Shown: piece after piece, positions 1 through 12,591 of the stretch
Numbering within the stretch: the first letter of the stretch is position 1
How the letters are laid out: each line of letters starts with the position of its first letter
Assembly: GCA_036924285.1 (NCBI GenBank)
Contig: JAYKYS010000088.1
Coordinates: 1-64,000, forward strand
DNA from: Asterella californica
Taxonomy: Eukaryota > Streptophyta > Marchantiopsida > Marchantiales > Aytoniaceae
Reading direction: 5' to 3'
Length of the DNA: 64,000 nt
Made by a program: the position numbers and the translations under genes
The notes under the pieces: model-generated
Seen by the model: only the letters and a program-made list of their open reading frames with translations
Told to the model about the DNA's origin: nothing
Database searches by the model: none

Positions 1-499
1 CCTTTTATAGCAAAGCTGCCTGATGAAACAGCATGAGTGTTGATGCTGGATGGCTGCTTGCAGTCCTGCTGGCCCTTGTCAAGCAGAGTAGTGGTGCTAG
101 TGCTGTGCAACAAGGTACAAGTTCAAGTCTCGGCAGATTTCTGGCGGTCACCGACTGATGCGGGTCTTAGACCCGACATGCATACGCCGTGGGCCGGTAA
201 GAGGGCCAGAACGGCGTGAAACAGCTGTCTTTCGGTAAAGATGTTGTGCACGGTCTGAGGTGCAGAAGCCTGCACGTCGGCGTTAGCCGCGCACGTCAGG
301 TGCAAGACAAGCACCTTTGCGCGTGCGACTTTGACACGCTCGAGGTGCGATGCTGACGTGCATAGGTACATAGTCTCACGTCCTACAGTGTTGGTGCCAC
401 CCCTCTGTGCACAGTCAACGTTTTTCCAAGAGTGGTAACATTGAAATGGATGCAACTCGAGGTGTCAATTTGGTTGACGCATTTGAACAGGTCATTTGC

Positions 500-622
500 A
501 CCCACTCCTGGATCAATTTTTCAATGAAAAACTTATATTAGGGGTCAGCCACTAAGATTGAGGCTACGGGCACCCACTCCTGAATCACTCATGTTCAGTG
601 AAAAAGTTAGTGGCTGACCCCT
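500..622. repeat. Small inverted repeat with internal direct repeats
   Basis: Two 16-bp arms, 540-555 and 607-622, are exact reverse complements (core GGGGTCAGCCACTAA) and can form a stem with a loop of about 50 bp. A direct repeat beginning CACCCACTCCTG occurs near 499 and 571, each followed by a TTCAatGAAAAA-like stretch. It could be a very small foldback or MITE relic. No gene is attached to it. Confidence 0.55.
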
Positions 623-2118
623 GATACAAGCATGTGGGTGTATACGGACGAAGGAGTATATGGGTACAGACCGAGATTGGACTTCACTGCTACAATATCC
701 TGACGCAGCATGGATTGGCAGTTTGCAGGCTAAAGTATAGGAAAATATGGGGTAAAATACAATGCATGTACAAACTTAGGAAATGTGCAACCTTTTCTGC
801 ATATGTTCAGTGGCATCTGGCTGACTGAAGTTGTAAAAATAGTCGTGGCCATGACCTTCATCAGTGATCTCTGGCGTGTTGCAGCATGTTATGGCACTAA
901 ACGGCCGCGTATGTATGCCATCTCGGCCACATTCCACTAATGTGCATGTTGCAGTACAATGCATTCGTCTAAGCAGCAGGTTAGCCTTGAATGGTTTGGG
1001 TTTGGTAAACGTGACGATGTTAAGCGACTCCTCTGCCTTCGCCGGGTTTTGTATCTGAGGAGGCTGGTGTGCCAGAGGAGACATGTGGAGATATGTGGAG
1101 ACATGTGGAGATCTATGTGTAAGCATTAGCGATTTTGAGAATATGACTCCGTCGAGTATTGTTACACGCTCGTTCTGAGCCTTTGCATTAGTGCTTTGCA
1201 TGCATAGTCGATGTATAGCACCTGCTGTTGTTGTTGTACAGCACAGCAGTACATCAAGCACTCTTGCTAGTAGTCTGATGCCCTGGGACAGCGTGGATTA
1301 CAGAGCCCGACCATGATTAAAGTGAATAAATAAATTGCCAAGGAGGCCGACCCTCATTAGACACATCGGGATATAAGGCCGACCTTCTAGTGACATTAAA
1401 TTAATTTCAGCAAGGCCCGACCCTAGTCAAAATCGACCTTCCTTAAAAGACGTATGGTATTGCTGCCAACAGTTAAGCGAAATTGATTTGCATTTGCTGG
1501 CTGAACTGACGCCACGCATCACAAAGCTGCTTCCCTAGTGTTTTCATCAGTGCTTACACATTACAGGTTGCAGCCGAACAAGCACAATTCGCACAGGCAC
1601 TGCAGTCCTTCAAATACACAGGGCACTGCATCACTTCATGCACATGCTGTGACAATGGACCCAAAGTGTATGCAACTCTGACATGCAAATCAACCATGTG
1701 ATTGCAATGACTTTGCAAGTCATGTGGCAAAGTTGAAGCTACACGCAAGATGGAAATCTGAGAGCTGGGATGCTGAGCAAGATGAATGCTTACTGTTCAA
1801 TGAGAGGGATAACCACATCCTCTACCATTTGTCACCCATGCCTCTCATCCTCCTTAATGAGCAGCTCCCAGTACCATGCTGCAGCAGCACTCACATTCAA
1901 CTGCTTAGGCAAAGTGTAACTAACTAACACCCATTGCGTTCAGGTTGCCTCCAGCTGCATCTGTGCCCCATGTGACACAGCCTACACCTCTACCTCTCTC
2001 TACAAGCTTCTGTCAGTTTGATTCGCTGCTGCCAGCCATGAACATGCAGAAGGATAGCCAGCTTCTCATATGCATGGCAGCACCGACAAGGTAGCTTGAC
2101 ACCCACTTAGCTCAATGA
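623..2118. other. Region without a supported gene
   Basis: No open frame here shows protein-like composition or splice-consistent neighbours. A short imperfect repeat of a GTGGAGAtaTGTGGAGA type sits near 1081-1113. A minus-strand open frame at 776-1261 is probably chance. Confidence 0.4.
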
Positions 2119-2640
2119 ATGTACCGTCAAGCATTGACCACAGCTCAGATCAGAGTATCCAATGCCTGGGAACCCACTACCCTCCTGCGTCGTGACAAAA
2201 CCCTGCAAGAGCTCAGTCAGTGGCTCAGTCAACTGCCTCCAAGCTGGTGCAAGTGTTCAGTGACATGCACTCCAGCTGACTTGATAGTCGTTGTGGAAAG
2301 CTATCGGCTAGCAGCACATGCTGGACCGTCCTAGCAGATGGCAGTCTCAAATTCCCCTAGTGGACTGATGCATCAATGCTTTTCCCACCTGTCCACTGGT
2401 TTCAACCTCATTGGCAGGGTTACTTCCTGGACTCCAGAAGCTCCCTGTGGCAACCCAGTGCAATCCAGTCTTGAAGCTAGCTGGTGAAAGGCAGAAGTAC
2501 AAACTGCAAGTTTAGCACCTAGGCTATTTGGCAGGCTCAGCCTTGCCCATCAGTGAGGACAAACTCCACCAGCTTGTGGACTACCTGGACAAGCACTCTG
2601 AAGCCAGCTGTGCAGAAGGCAATAGCAACACATATGTTGG
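2119..2640 (+). pseudogene. Tyrosine recombinase N-terminal fragment, type A, decayed
   Basis: The first 71 codons read as a helical core-binding domain, with LQELSQWLSQLPPSW followed by ADLIVVVESYRLAAHAG. The latter matches in layout the KDLAVYLTQHWLPTDAG and EDIMVYLTTHWLPAHAG segments of the fragments at 5.0 and 26.4 kb. After a stop near 2,334 the similarity continues in other frames, including LPISEDKLHQLVDYLDKH near 2,545-2,600. The catalytic R, H-x-x-R and Y part was not found. Assignment to the tyrosine-recombinase superfamily, as used by DIRS-like or Crypton elements, is inferred from this shared layout. An 80-codon open frame at 2,788-3,024 may be its eroded downstream part. Confidence 0.5.
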
Positions 2641-5011
2641 GTACTTATAAGCTCTGACTCCACAAGAAATATGCTCAGCAGCTGCACTCAGCTTGGCTCC
2701 ACTGTGACCTGGGCACATCTTCTGCATATGCATCCTTGATACCTCTGTGCAATCAACTAATGCGCAACTAATGGCAATCTGTCACTTTTGTGTGATCACA
2801 CAGTAAAATTCGTTCTGGACGAGTTGCAGCGAGGTGCAAGAGAAAAGTATCCATACTCAATGCCCCTCCTTTCTTGCATGCAATCTTATGTAATACCTTG
2901 TACAGCATGTCAAGCGCTTTGCCCTTTGAGGAAATGTTGTAGTCTTTTCAAGCTGACCTGTGTGGGACAACAGGCGCTGATGCACATGCAGCCAAGTGTA
3001 TTCAACGCCTGCAATCAGCTATAGTAGATATTACCTTGTATCTCCTCTACTATGCCTGCAAGCTCATACGTGGCCTTGACAGCTCATGCCACTGATTTTA
3101 AGTGCTGACGAGACAGCACCATGGCTTTGCAACTGGTTAATGGAATTGGCGGTGGATGCTAGCAGCAAAAGCAGCTTTCCACCTGAGCAGCAGGATCTTC
3201 TGCTAGAGGCATCCTTAGCTGCTCACGACGTAACTTGATGCTGCTGGCAACCAAGTTGCTGTTGCTGCAGTCACATGTTGCACCTGCATTAGCTTCTCTG
3301 TCACAGCATGCCAGGCACCAACTCGAAGATACAACCTTGGTTTAGACGGGCTTCTGTGTGGATAAGTCGAAGCAATGTGCAAAATCTGTGAGGTAGCACA
3401 TCATCAAATCAAGCACAGAGGTGCCCCTGGCATTTATTCTGCTTCCAAAGATCCCAATTTAGTCTGGACAATCCATGAGCCGGATGTAATATCCCAATGG
3501 CATGGGGGCGATCAAAAAGTCTGTGACCTGATAGCCTTGCTGTCTTGCACGCTGCAGTGTTTCCACAAGATGTTGCTCTCAAATGAACTGCAAGTAGAAC
3601 AAACAATGTGCCAGACCGTTGAACACAGCTGCATGACTGCTTGCAAGGTTGCACTGATTCATGCTGATGCACAGCAGGAAGGCAGGACTTAGCTTTGCAG
3701 TCGTGCACGGTCACAGAGGCCAACCGACTAAAGTCATACTTGCGGAGATGTACGAATTAAATGCCTCAAGGAACTATGCAGCCTGCCAGTCTGTTGCATC
3801 CACACGAACGGTAAGACTTGGTCCGTTTGTGTACCAAATTTTGGTGTTCAGGTGTGCACGTCAATCGGGGCTGTGAAATAACGTGCGGAGCGTGGTACGT
3901 AATGCACTCGCAGATAGCTGAGCCGGTTCTGGTTTAACCACATCGGACACAGTAGCGGCTGCAGTCGGCATAGCCAAGAAGCTGGAGAAATGACAAGTAT
4001 AAAATGACGTCGAGGCGGAGCTTGTCACAACGCAATGCTTGCTCCAAAGGATGTGAACGATACCCGGCTGAGCATGAAGTTGCTGAAACCTCCTGGAAGG
4101 TGGGGACGGGGGGGGGGGGGGGGGTGCACATCATCCAGGGACGTTCGCTTACAAAAGGTTTACCCCACATTTTCAGCTGTGAAAAGTTAACGTTACCATA
4201 ACCTCTCTCTGTCGTTTACCGTACAACCGCCGTCAAAAGAACCACGAACACTTGTCTTGAATCATATCACACCATAGTGATCAAACCTGGCCATGAGGAA
4301 ATGGCATAAGGGAAAACATTTCTAAACATTGTGACCCACATCCAGTGTATAGAAACACGAGGAAATGCACACGTCAATTCCCCTGTGATGTCAACACCAG
4401 ACACTTCTCCTTGTCTTCAATCAGGTGTATTGATCGAGACTGCCTTAAGTGCTCGTGACCGGCAGCTCTGCCTCCAGAAACAGCCACATTTTGCACAGCT
4501 CAATGCAACGCTACAACAGCCAGCTCAAGCAACAAAATTTTTTTGGCCCTGCAAATACACAGTACCTACATCTCTTGCCTCATATTCTACCCTTGCGTAC
4601 AACATGACAGTTAGCTTTTGGTGGTCCTTGGCTTACGCATCTGAATCGCGATGAGCATCACCTACGGTGTCCTCCCCCACCCACGAAACATTGCAGGGCG
4701 CGCATCAGCACACAAGCAGCCTGAGCGTACTACCACACAGAAACAGACCTAGAGCCAGGCCACCCCAAGCAGGCTGGCAGCCACCCTAATACATGCACAA
4801 ATCCCCCCACCCCAGCAGAGCACAGACCCCCCTCCCCCCCCCCCCCCTCAGGCACCCCGAGACAACAAACACAGAGTAACAGCAATATTGCTGCTGCAAG
4901 GGACTGCATGCTACGACAACACAGCTATCTCGAACAGCATGGGAAGGAGGAGCATGCTGTGTCCACCCCAACATCAGGGAGCCCCCAGGGTGTCAGGCAG
5001 CCTGCTCTAGC
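2641..5011. other. Non-coding or unresolved, with homopolymers
   Basis: Open frames at 3,375-3,723 lie on both strands and cannot be told apart by eye. A run of 17 G lies at 4,108-4,124 and a run of 14 C at 4,834-4,847. I see no gene that I can support. Confidence 0.4.
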
Positions 5012-5710
5012 ATGTACCTGCAGGGATTGGCAGACACAGCCACACTGGTGGACAAAGCAGTGAAGCAGGACATAAACCGCATCAGGCGGAGACACATCAA
5101 TGAATGCATGGAATGGCTGGCCAAACACCAGCTGCGCAAAAATACGCTGACACTGACCTCCAAGGACCTTGCAGTGTACCTCACCCAGCACTGGCTCCCC
5201 ACCGATGCAGGTTCTGCCACCTGCAATGGCCAGCAAGTGGCAGCACCCAGCAGTCTGGCAGTGTCCAAGTCCCACTTCGCCACAGAGTTTGAGCTGCTAG
5301 GCAGGACAGGTGAATGGAATGCTGCAACCCAGCAAAGCAACATGAAGCCTCTTGATCTGGAGGCTGAGCAAGGGTTACAAGACTGCAGCAGAGGAACAGG
5401 GCTACCAGCAATGAGGGGCAGTCCCCCTGACAGAGGCTGACACCCAACAACTGCTATGGTACCTGCATGCTCAGCAAGCAAACAGCTCAGGCACCCAGAA
5501 GCTCCTGTACCTTAGAGACGGCCTGGCCATCAGCAGATTATGGCAAACAATAGTAAAAGGCTTCAACAGTAAGAGGCTTCAATGCAGGTGGAAGGAGGCT
5601 GGCCAACGTGAAATTATCAACAGACCAGTCAGCATTCCCATTCCCAATCCTCCAACTGAAAATGCAGCCAGGTCCCAGAGTCCCAGACCCAGCCTCTTGA
5701 CACAGATTTG
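5012..5710 (+). pseudogene. Tyrosine recombinase fragment, type B (core-binding domain plus first catalytic Arg)
   Basis: The open frame from 5,012 gives a helical core-binding domain (ECMEWLAKHQLRKNTLT, then KDLAVYLTQHWLPTDAG and an APSSLAVSKSHFATEF segment). The frame shifts near 5,400, a TGA interrupts it, and the protein resumes as LTEADTQQLLWYLHAQQ, then KLLYLRDGLAISRLWQT to a stop at about 5,710. RDGLxxSxLWQT is the usual place of the first catalytic arginine of these recombinases. The downstream H-x-x-R and tyrosine motifs are absent, so it is truncated as well as frameshifted. The same layout recurs at 26.4-27.4 kb. These recombinases integrate DIRS-like retrotransposons and Cryptons. 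Confidence 0.6.
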
Positions 5711-6171
5711 AGCCTGATCAACTGATCCAATGCAGTCAGCAAACCTTTGTTCTCATTGCAACCACTTGCAGAGGCTCACCCAGCACATTGCACTGCCTGG
5801 GCAGGACAGAAAAATGCGAGAGTTTGGCCCTTAAGTCCTAAGGACTGCGACTTTCGACTGTTGACTGCGTTAGCTGCTTGGCTGGAAATTTGCATGTATA
5901 TAGGGTTTGCAGGAATCTCAACAGGTAGGGTTGCAGGCTTTCGTGCACCGGCATGATGACTGATGTCCATGTGTCTAAGGTTCAAGGCACACAGAAATGC
6001 AGGTGTGCGTTGGAATAGACTACCGCATTGAATGAAGTTGGGTGCGAATGAGTAGCAGACTCCGCCAAAAGGGGTCAGCGAGTTCCAGAAGCGCTAGCGC
6101 CTGAACCAAAAGAAGGTTTCACGTTATCATCGTTATGTACAGATATTGAACGCAGCAGCGCGCGGGCGGCA
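5711..6171. other. Intergenic, nothing recognised
   Basis: No supported ORF or repeat. It would hold the promoter of the ORF that starts at 6,172, but no clear TATA box was seen. Confidence 0.35.
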
Positions 6172-6546
6172 ATGCAGATGGCAACAATTCTGGCCTTTGC
6201 TGCCCTACTGACTTCCACTGCCGCTCTCGCCAACCCTGCTAGCGAGCCACTGAAGATGCCGCGGACGCCTGCCACGCCAAAACTGTTGTACGTCATGGAG
6301 TACGACGGCTACCTCGACTGGGAGGTAGTCGCGCTGGAAGAGGGTGTGACAAATGGTGTTCTTGCCTGGATGATGCAGCTGCAGGATCGGCTGACGCTGA
6401 CATCGCAGACACCGCTTGGAGAAAAGCTTATGGTCAGCCTGAGTTATTACGATACTGTACCGTTTGATTTGTTACCGCCGCACGTGAACATGCAGTTCAG
6501 CTGTCCTCTGCGCAACATTGGCAGTGCTTGGCAGTGCGGACGCTGA
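6172..6546 (+). CDS. Small putative secreted protein, unknown family
   Basis: A 124-codon frame opens with ATG at 6,172 (a second ATG follows two codons later). The first 20 residues make a good signal peptide: a hydrophobic core ILAFAALLTSTAALA, then a small-residue cleavage region near ANPASE. The mature part is acidic and mixed, without repeats, and has only two cysteines near its end. Composition looks protein-like and the strand-opposite frames do not. I do not recognise the family. It may be one exon of a longer gene, because the downstream region holds further exons on the same strand, but it has its own stop. No canonical TGTAA poly(A) signal was found directly downstream. Confidence 0.45.
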   Translation: MQMATILAFAALLTSTAALANPASEPLKMPRTPATPKLLYVMEYDGYLDWEVVALEEGVTNGVLAWMMQLQDRLTLTSQTPLGEKLMVSLSYYDTVPFDLLPPHVNMQFSCPLRNIGSAWQCGR

Positions 6547-6920
6547 ATTCTATAGTATGGATGCACCTCAGCGTTGCGTTACTCGTTTGGCAGCCAAAGT
6601 GTTCTGACCAAATGTCTCATGTCTTCGAGGGGAGCACAAGGGCGTTGTGCTCTGTACTTGTGCTCTGTACTTGTATACATTGACCTTCCTCTTGGTATGA
6701 TAGTGAGCCTTGCTATAGTAGTGGACCTGTAGCTCATCTAACCTATATACACAATAAAGTGTATACATCCCGTCCAGGCAAGATAGCAATGACATAACAC
6801 ACCCTGCTTACTCCTGCGAACACCAAGACCCTGCGCAGTATGCATGCCTGCAAGCTACCTCTGTTACTGGTGCATAGGCGTGCTTAAACATAAGCTGACA
6901 CGATGCAGATGTCATGAAGG

Positions 6921-9602
6921 TTGCCAAAGTGCAAAGCTGAGAACACGAGGCAACTCAGGCTTTCTTCTTGGTGGATGGTCACTGCATCTGATACAACCTA
7001 TGCACTGCAGATTCCAGAGCAGTGGTGGGTGCCAGCTGGGAGGGAAGACAACAGTTCTAGTGCTGAGATCAGTCTGAAGGAGGTCATTCAGATTCAGCTG
7101 GAAGCCAATACAAACACAATATGCTTGCCCAAGTACCTACTTGTAGTGTACCAGCTTAGCATGTGAGTGTGCATACACAAGTGCTGACATGTACTTCTCA
7201 CCAGCGCCATTGGATGTCATGTACAGCAACCCCAGCGTTGCATTTGCATGTGTTGGGCTGGGCCAGATGCTGCTGTTGCTTCTGATCATGTGTGCATGCA
7301 GATCACGTTGTACTGTCTAATGCATCTTGGTAATCTGCACTGTCCAAGATGTCACCCTTGCATGACTGTGTGTGTATCAATGTGTTGCAGCATTCCCGGA
7401 GGCCCCAGCCCTGATGACTTGTTTGTGACAACTGCCAAAACATTCTGGCAGGTAGGCTTGTATAGTCACTACGGTGCATGCAGATGTAGATTTTTGATGA
7501 GTAAGCTTCTGATGAGCATCAGGCGGAAACAGGCTTTCACCCTTGCCCTATGCCACAAACCCACACATGCTTGCAAGGATCCCCTGGGCATGTTGCTCTT
7601 GTCACCTGTACATCATCAACCTGACATATTCCTACCACATAAGAAAATTTCACAGGGACATGGCCTTCGTGTTGGTGTTGCTATGCAACACATAACGTGC
7701 AAAGCATTCATTGTTGGTACACATCTGTCCTGGCGTCAAGGCTGCAATCCACAAAGTAACTTCTCACCTACCAGCAGCCTGTTCACTGTGTGCTGACAGC
7801 AGATCTTTGTGGAATGAATCAATGGTGACACATATGGAACTATGTGATTTGCTTACAGGTCGTAGAAGCTTCAGCAGCAGCCAACAAGTTTGCATCCAGA
7901 CCCAGACTTCATCTCTCTGAGGTTGAAATGGCGCCTCTCCACGACTTTGTGGTAGCTTTTCCCACCATGAATGCCATTCATGGCCAGGACAGCTGGTGGG
8001 CCGAAAATGTTTCTGAAAAGTATGGGGACCACTCCGCTTGGGATGTGGGTATGATCATTGAGATGCTACAGACATTTTTTGCTGTGTCTGGGGCTATCAG
8101 CTTGCCTGAGTTGGCTGAGTATGAGTGGCGACTGGACAAGGTAAAGAAGGTAAAGTTGGTGGCATGCATGACATGAAGGCATGGCAATGGCACAAGTGCT
8201 GGCAAACGTTACTCAGGGCCAATAGCTTTGTTTCCAGTATCAATACCTCATCTTGTGTACAACCTGCAAGCTATGTTACATTTTGTTATTGTGTAGTCAG
8301 CATGTTGCAACTGAAACACATGGATTGAGTTTTCTATCCAAGCAAAGTGCCAAAACATCATTGGTGGTGCCAGTCCTACCTGTTATCACATGATGTGGTC
8401 TTGCTTGTTGCTTGCAGCTCATCATGCATGACGTCCTTCAGAGTCATTACCATCAAGACACCAGCAGCCGCTTTTCCCACATTCCTAGTGTCCCTGTTTC
8501 CATTCCGGTGGACTATCACACTCAGCGTAGCATCTGTTACACAGCACGCTACGAATACTCGCAACAGCCGCAGACACTGTCGCAAGAAGATGTTCGAAAC
8601 ACTGCTGCAGCCCTGCTGCATGCAGTGCAAGAGCTGGAATTTGACACGGACGCTCACGGCATTCAGCAGACTAACCAAGAGAGCAAAGGCAGACCTGTGC
8701 GCAAATATGTTGTTAAGCGCAACTACTCAGGTGGACACAACAGCCTTTGCAATTGTTCTGCCTTCTTTGATGTGAATTGGAGGTGCTTTCAGGCTGTAGG
8801 ATACGGGTTGGACATGTGTTGTTTGATTCCAGCAGCAATAGGTGTGTGCACGCAGCATGTGAAGAGATCAACTTGTGCGCCGGGGTGTGGGTTTGTAATG
8901 GGTCAGATCAGGGTACCTCTGGGCAGTCATGCTATGCTCTCTGGAAGTATGTAGTTTGCAATTCTGTTGACTGGGACTTTAGAACATTTTCAGGTAATTA
9001 TTACAGTAGGTGTACAGTCTGTATAGTTATTGCATGGGGCAAGTGGGCTGGTACTGCACATAAGCATGCACCAACCATGAGTCAGCCCATTGGGGTTGCT
9101 CAGGTTTGCCTGATGCATCTGCATTCTCTTTGGATGTGTACACTTGCTGATTGAATGACCCAACAGCATTCGTGTATCTTATTTGTCATGGTTCCAAGGC
9201 TAGCCCTGACAATATTGCATCACAGACACTCAGTTGATGCTTGGTGGCACAAGCAGACCATATCTTCGCACAGGGTAATCAATGACGTGATCACTTACTG
9301 AGTGCATTGTGTGCTGTGCAGCATGCGGCCAAAATGTTATGATATTGGAGTTGAGGAGCCAAACCAACTGGCAGCTCACAAGGCCAGACTCATTTGCGCA
9401 GCGAGGCCATCCTGATGTCAGCGTGCAGGGTACAAAAACGGGTGGACCAAAAGATGGGGTTGAAGTTTCTGACTTGAAATTGGACCTGGACAATGCCTTG
9501 CATGATGCGCAACAGCTATTCAAGGCTGCTGAGCGCATTGTGACAGAGTCGTGTGGAGAGAAGTGGCTGTTGCAGCCTTCATTCCTGACATGGAGGTGAA
9601 CG
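6921..9602 (+). CDS. Multi-exon gene of unknown function, 3' part degenerate
   Basis: At least five exons join with matching phases. Exon A ends at 7,162 (donor GTGAGT), with its start uncertain between 6,921 and 7,010. Exon B is 7,391-7,451 (donor GTAGGC), exon C 7,859-8,140 (94 codons, donor GTAAAG), exon D 8,418-8,730 (donor GTGGAC), and exon E 8,793-8,946 (donor GTATGT). Each follows a CAG acceptor. The reading frame stays open across all joins, which is strong evidence of a real gene. Exon E encodes a cysteine-rich stretch (CRIRVGHVLFD through CNGSDQGTSGQSCYALW). Exon F starts at 9,322 in phase, but meets TGA at 9,413-9,415 while the next frame stays protein-like to about 9,600, so its end is either broken or spliced in a way I cannot see. 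No catalytic motif or known domain was recognised. It could be a host gene or the captured gene of a DNA transposon. Confidence 0.55.
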
Positions 9603-10653
9603 AATACAGGTGCGTATATGCATACCTCGCACCGTGGCATATGAGCTGCTCAGGATGCACACACAAGCTAGCGTCATTCACAAAAACTGTTGTTCTTTGG
9701 CGAGTTTTGCTTAACATCTGCAACAGAGCCGCACCGCAGTCATGTCAGTTTTGTGTCAAGTCCATTCAGACTTACAAACCGCTCCAGGACTTGTCTCACT
9801 CATAATGTGCTGGTAGAAGGCCTCGTATTCAGACTTGTGGTATCAGGCAAGCAGTGCTGTTACACAAATAATGCTGTTGCAAGGCATTATCAAAAGTGAT
9901 GTTAGAGCTGCAGCTAGTACACTTTAAGGCAAGCTATGCAAAAGCATTGCTGGCTGCACATGATCATGGTACTCACGCATGTGTGCATGCAACAGCAGAA
10001 CTTGTTGCATGGATTGTTAATAGAGCACACTACAGCAGCACACAGAGGGACAGTACAGTTTTGTCAACACATACAAAGGGACAGAGCTGCACACCCTTCT
10101 TCTGTGCTGTTTCAGATTCCTCAAATGGCAAGCCATGCAGCAGTGATTGTTGTGGCCTTCAGACTATTTGCGCAGACCAATCCAAGTGTGTTGTGCATCA
10201 AACCTCCTGTAATGGTGTGCGCTGCAATCCTCAGATTCAATGAACTTAATGCATAACTTAACTGTAGTGTACAATCCCTCTGCCCAGAATACATCCTATG
10301 TTGGTGAAGCTATTGGTGAAATGTCTTTCCTTCTGTGACACACACTGTCACCTCGTCATATTTAACCTGTAGTTGTTGAACAACAAGGATGACACATGAC
10401 TTGATCTGCACTGTTTCCTGCGTATAAGCAAGCCCTGGAAAACAGTTTTTTGGATGCAGTCGTTTCTTGAAAAACTGTTAAGAGAGGCCAATTATAACAT
10501 ATACTTATAGTGTAGTGTAGTGCAGTGTGCAGTTCATGAGGAATGGCAAACGGCAGTCTTATATTGCAAATACAATGTGAGCGCTTTTACTGATGTAAAC
10601 TACATCGCTACCCCAATTGTGTCAATGCAGAGTGTATCTGATAGGGGGAGCAG

Positions 10654-10790
10654 AGGCCACTGGTGGGAGAAATGACACAGCCATGGTCTACAGTCCAGCT
10701 TACCATCAGATCAATGACCGGGGCCACCGCCAGGTTTGGGTTTGGAATGTGACCCTCCCACTCCATTTTTTTTTCCAGAGCCCCTGTTAA
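10654..10790 (+). pseudogene. Isolated protein-like exon
   Basis: After a CAG at 10,651-10,653 a short frame reads as a compact aromatic-rich segment (AMVYSPAYHQINDRGHRQ, then VWVWNVTLP) and ends at TAA after a T-run and CAG. It could be an internal exon of the 6.9-9.6 kb gene or an unrelated fragment. A clear donor was not found. Confidence 0.3.
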
Positions 10791-11594
10791 TCCTGACGAA
10801 GGTCAGTTCCTTTGGCTTGAAGCAGCTGAAGCAGCTTGTATGTGCTGTTTATCCTGGTACTTGAGTGTTGAACTCCTCCTGTTGTCTGTTTGTGTATATC
10901 TCTCTTCGTAGTACTGCTGCACATGGTTTTCTCTCTGCATCTGCATTTTTGGCCACCCCTTCATGTGTCTTCTTGTGAATAAAGCTGCTTTGGAGGGTCG
11001 TCCACAAGAAGAAAAAGCAGGAAGCAAAGGCAAAATGTGTGTATTAATGAGAACTTGCACTGCATGTATGGCTTGTTGCTTTTTTCATTGTGAAACTTAA
11101 AGGAGGGTCACGTGCATACTGCAAGCCATCAATGACAGTAGCCTAGCATCATGCAACGCTGGTCATATTTGCGTGCTGCCATTCCCCACAGCTTGCAGGG
11201 TTGCACTGGTTAATCCCACCCTCAGAACATGGGTCTGGACTGCTTGAATGTTGACAATGCCACTGATTGTGATGGACCACTTGATTCTCAGATCACGGCT
11301 TCAGGGGAGGCTTTGAATAATACATTTCATGACAGCAAACTCTCGACTGCACTAAATTTGTGGCCTTCTCCTGGCTGACTGCGCTCTTGCCTGCCTGCCC
11401 TCACAAGTACACTCCTATTCATGTGCCATTACAGATCAACTGTAAGTTGACATGCAGTCTATGGCTCAGTCTCAGTCCAACTCGGACTCTCAAGGCTAAA
11501 TGTGGCTCTGTAAATTGTGCTCAGTAAACTGACATTTCAAGCAAGCAAGCTCAATTACACTAAAACAGCCAGCTTGCAACTGTACATGTGGTGC

Positions 11595-11834
11595 AGTGAG
11601 ACCCTGGCTGGCTATGTCAGAGTCAGACAAGCTTGACCTGAACAGCACCCATGTGGATGAGTACCAAGTCAGCTACTTCCCATTCCCAATCTGGCGTGAT
11701 GAGAGCATGCATGATCTGCTTGTGCGTGTGGCGCTGAGTGCTGCCGATGCTGTGGCACAATCCGGGAGGTCTATGAGGATGGGCAACATGTGATGCTCAG
11801 GGCAGATATTGCCCTCACAAGACAGGGAAATATG
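11595..11834 (+). pseudogene. Protein-like exon with one frameshift
   Basis: The frame from about 11,595 reads ESDKLDLNSTHVDEYQVSYF and continues to SAADAVA near 11,760. The next part (IREVYEDGQHVMLRADIALT) is open only one frame over, up to a GTCAGT donor at 11,835. A single-base indel near 11,760 explains both halves. The family was not recognised. Position and strand suggest it belongs with the exons at 10.65 and 12.1 kb. Confidence 0.35.
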
Positions 11835-12121
11835 GTCAGTGCTTGTTGAACTGTTTTGTGCTGGTATTGTAGTAGGCTGACAAGTATCTCCTTACTGGAG
11901 CCCAACAGTAATGAAACAATACACTTTGCCTTCTAGCCTGGAGTCCATGGCAACTGCCTTGATGCCCACTCTGGTGCAATAACAATCTTGATGTAAAGCC
12001 TTGGTGTCATTGTGTGAGGCATAGTTTGCAATAGATTGACATAGCACCGCATCACTTTTGCATACCAAGGCTACAAACACAGTGCAAGAAGACACACACT
12101 TTTCTTTCTTTTGGTGATGCA

Positions 12122-12591
12122 TTGGATGCTGCTCTGCAGGCCAAGCCCTTCATCAGCGAGGCCCATGTGTTCAATGATGCTGGCCTCATGTTGATGTCTG
12201 GCCACCAAGAACCGGCAGCCCGGCTGCAGATGCAGCACCAAAGTCCACTGCCACAGATGTGGCAGATGATGACTCCTCACACCATTCTGAACCCATGGAC
12301 AGCAGTGGGTTTTGCGCACTGCGCCTTGAAGATCACACTTGCTTTGCTGATTCCGGCACTGTTGCTAATGAACAGAAGTACCTTGCTGGTCCTACTCATG
12401 ATACTACTGCTGTTGGGAGCGTAGCAGGTTTGAGCAATGCCAGCAGTGTCAGTGTGGCGGCAGCTGGCGAAAATGTTGGGAGTGACATGGACATCAGCAG
12501 GGGATATCTCTTGGCTCTGAAACTGTGGGAAGAGGTCATTGCCACTGTGAAGACAGAGCATACAAGCACCACGCCTTCCAGAGCTGAATAG
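12122..12591 (+). pseudogene. Protein-like terminal exon, frameshifted
   Basis: The first half reads AALQAKPFISEAHVFNDAG and then continues better in the neighbouring frame, from about 12,235, as an acidic Ser/Asp-rich segment (TDVADDDSSHHSEPMDSSG) ending LLALKLWEEVIATVKTEHT and TAG at about 12,589. The low-complexity acidic linker followed by a short helix suggests a C-terminal tail. Function unknown. Confidence 0.35.

Noticed and set aside
776..1261. 161-codon minus-strand open frame
   Set aside because: No recognised domain, no splice support and a non-ATG start; its composition is not convincing.
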